Positions 62,366 through 64,000 of a stretch of 64,000 nt of DNA are shown here, piece by piece. A program made the translations under genes and the position numbers. Below the pieces are notes generated by a model. That model saw nothing but the letters and a program-made list of their open reading frames with translations, ran no database searches and had not been told where the DNA came from. Position 1 is the first letter of the stretch. Each line of letters begins with the position of its first letter. Source of the DNA: Apostichopus japonicus (lineage: Eukaryota; Echinodermata; Holothuroidea; Aspidochirotida; Stichopodidae); contig NC_092565.1 in NCBI RefSeq assembly GCF_037975245.1, positions 13,671,499-13,735,498 of the forward strand, read 5' to 3'.

Positions 62366-64000
62366 CCTACACGGGGAGCTGTAAGTATTAGTTAATCCGC
62401 CTAATATCTCAGTCCGTACAGTGGCGCGATGGCTCGGCGCACTGTGCGAGCTGATGATCGAGACTCTCTTTTGCATCCCTGGTTCGAACCCCGGGTGATG
62501 ACGTCTTTTGCCGATCTTTTACAGCAAGTGCCTACACGGGGAGCTGTAAGTATTAGTTAATCCGCCTAATATCTCAGTCCGTACAGTGGCGCGATGGCTC
62601 GGCGCACTGTGCGAGCTGATGATCGAGACTCTCTTTTGCATCCCTGGTTCGAACCCCGGGTGATGACGTCTTTTGCCGATCTTTTACAGCAAGTGCCTAC
62701 ACGGGGAGCTGTAAGTATTAGTTAATCCGCCTAATATCTCAGTCCGTACAGTGGCGCGATGGCTCGGCGCACTGTGCGAGCTGATGATCGAGACTCTCTT
62801 TTGCATCCCTGGTTCGAACCCCGGGTGATGACGTCTTTTGCCGATCTTTTACAGCAAGTGCCTACACGGGGAGCTGTAAGTATTAGTTAATCCGCCTAAT
62901 ATCTCAGTCCGTACAGTGGCGCGATGGCTCGGCGCACTGTGCGAGCTGATGATCGAGACTCTCTTTTGCATCCCTGGTTCGAACCCCGGGTGATGACGTC
63001 TTTTGCCGATCTTTTACAGCAAGTGCCTACACGGGGAGCTGTAAGTATTAGTTAATCCGCCTAATATCTCAGTCCGTACAGTGGCGCGATGGCTGGGCGC
63101 ACTGTGCGAGCTGATGATCGAGACTCTCTTTTGCATCCCTGGTTCGAACCCCGGGTGATGACGTCTTTTGCCGATCTTTTACAGCAAGTGCCTACACGGG
63201 GAGCTGTAAGTATTAGTTAATCCGCCTAATATCTCAGTCCGTACAGTGGCGCGATGGCTGGGCGCACTGTGCGAGCTGATGATCGAGACTCTCTTTTGCA
63301 TCCCTGGTTCGAACCCCGGGTGATGACGTCTTTTGCCGATCTTTTACAGCAAGTGCCTACACGGGGAGCTGTAAGTATTAGTTAATCCGCCTAATATCTC
63401 AGTCCGTACAGTGGCGCGATGGCTGGGCGCACTGTGCGAGCTGATGATCGAGACTCTCTTTTGCATCCCTGGTTCGAACCCCGGGTGATGACGTCTTTTG
63501 CCGATCTTTTACAGCAAGTGCCTACACGGGGAGCTGTAAGTATTAGTTAATCCGCCTAATATCTCAGTCCGTACAGTGGCGCGATGGCTGGGCGCACTGT
63601 GCGAGCTGATGATCGAGACTCTCTTTTGCATCCCTGGTTCGAACCCCGGGTGATGACGTCTTTTGCCGATCTTTTACAGCAAGTGCCTACACGGGGAGCT
63701 GTAAGTATTAGTTAATCCGCCTAATATCTCAGTCCGTACAGTGGCGCGATGGCTGGGCGCACTGTGCGAGCTGATGATCGAGACTCTCTTTTGCATCCCT
63801 GGTTCGAACCCCGGGTGATGACGTCTTTTGCCGATCTTTTACAGCAAGTGCCTACACGGGGAGCTGTAAGTATTAGTTAATCCGCCTAATATCTCAGTCC
63901 GTACAGTGGCGCGATGGCTGGGCGCACTGTGCGAGCTGATGATCGAGACTCTCTTTTGCATCCCTGGTTCGAACCCCGGGTGATGACGTCTTTTGCCGAT
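62366..64000 (+). repeat. Nested recent expansion: A51G, then A51G plus C70G
   Basis: Ten consecutive units from 62366 to the window end carry A51G (62416 to 63901). The last six, from 63026, also carry C70G (63095 to 63920). The second variant lies wholly inside the first, so an A51G unit spread first and a C70G derivative then spread in turn. The run is cut by the window end and may continue. A51G occurs elsewhere only at 18035. Confidence 0.9.

Larger units (their letters stand above)
1..64000 (+). repeat. 165-bp satellite DNA, continuous head-to-tail tandem array (387 full units plus 150 bp)
   Basis: The whole window is one array of a 165-bp monomer beginning CCTACACGGG, and every unit points the same way. 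Starts fall at 1+165k for k=0-65, 165k for k=66-297, 165k-5 for k=298-369 and 165k-4 for k=370-387. The shifts come from three indels, near 10744, 49051 and 61021. Units mostly differ by zero to three substitutions, and a few older ones differ by up to six. The consensus is about 52% GC with 12 CpG. No unique gene, transposon or boundary interrupts the array, so the satellite extends past both window ends. The period suits nucleosome-phased centromeric or other heterochromatin, but that is inference. The family and host are not recognised. No stretch over 300 bases holds anything except these units. Confidence 0.99.

Noticed and set aside
1-64000. CRISPR array or bacterial repeat region
   Set aside because: There are no short repeats separated by unique spacers. 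The whole unit repeats, spacer and all, and no associated genes are present.
1-64000. 5S rRNA, U6 or other standard small RNA gene array
   Set aside because: I compared the unit with the remembered conserved blocks of 5S rRNA and U6 on both strands and found no convincing similarity. A covariance-model search would settle it.

Overview
This 64 kb window is one uninterrupted head-to-tail tandem array of a 165-bp satellite monomer. It holds 387 complete units and a final partial unit of 150 bp. I see no unique sequence, no inverted unit, no unrelated insertion and no credible protein-coding gene. Units start with CCTACACGGG at 1+165k for k=0-65. Three small indels then shift the register: 1 bp lost in the unit at 10726, 5 bp lost in the unit at 49005, and 1 bp gained in the unit at 60880. 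The array is in phase everywhere else, and units differ mostly by single substitutions.

A pure array of this size with a near-nucleosomal period points to eukaryotic heterochromatin, such as a centromere, pericentromere or sex chromosome, in a long-read assembly. I do not recognise the satellite family and cannot name the organism. The consensus is about 52% GC. It has 12 CpG in 165 bp against about 11 expected, so CpG is not depleted. That argues for a genome with little germline CpG methylation, or for very recent homogenisation.

Each monomer appears to contain a relic tRNA-type RNA polymerase III promoter on the + strand. It has an A-box-like stretch at unit positions 65-75 (9 of 11 matches), a perfect B box at 116-126, and TTTT tracts at 141-144 and 152-155. 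D-arm-like pairing survives, but no acceptor stem can be drawn. It resembles a tRNA-related (SINE-like) head amplified into a satellite rather than a working tRNA gene. The unit also has two hairpins and a degenerate internal duplication.

Rare private mutations reveal higher-order structure. About 1.65-21.8 kb (copy I) matches about 26.6-48.2 kb (copy II) marker by marker. The offset is about 155 units, drifting between 151 and 161 where whole units were gained or lost. 22.8-28.7 kb carries an irregular higher-order repeat of T78C runs, T52C units and CGG-type units. 48-64 kb is a different and more homogeneous domain. It includes a third copy of one short marker module (53.5-54.4 kb), long stretches of units identical by eye, and a nested expansion (A51G, then A51G plus C70G) that reaches the window end. 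Substitutions are named below by unit position, for example T78C.
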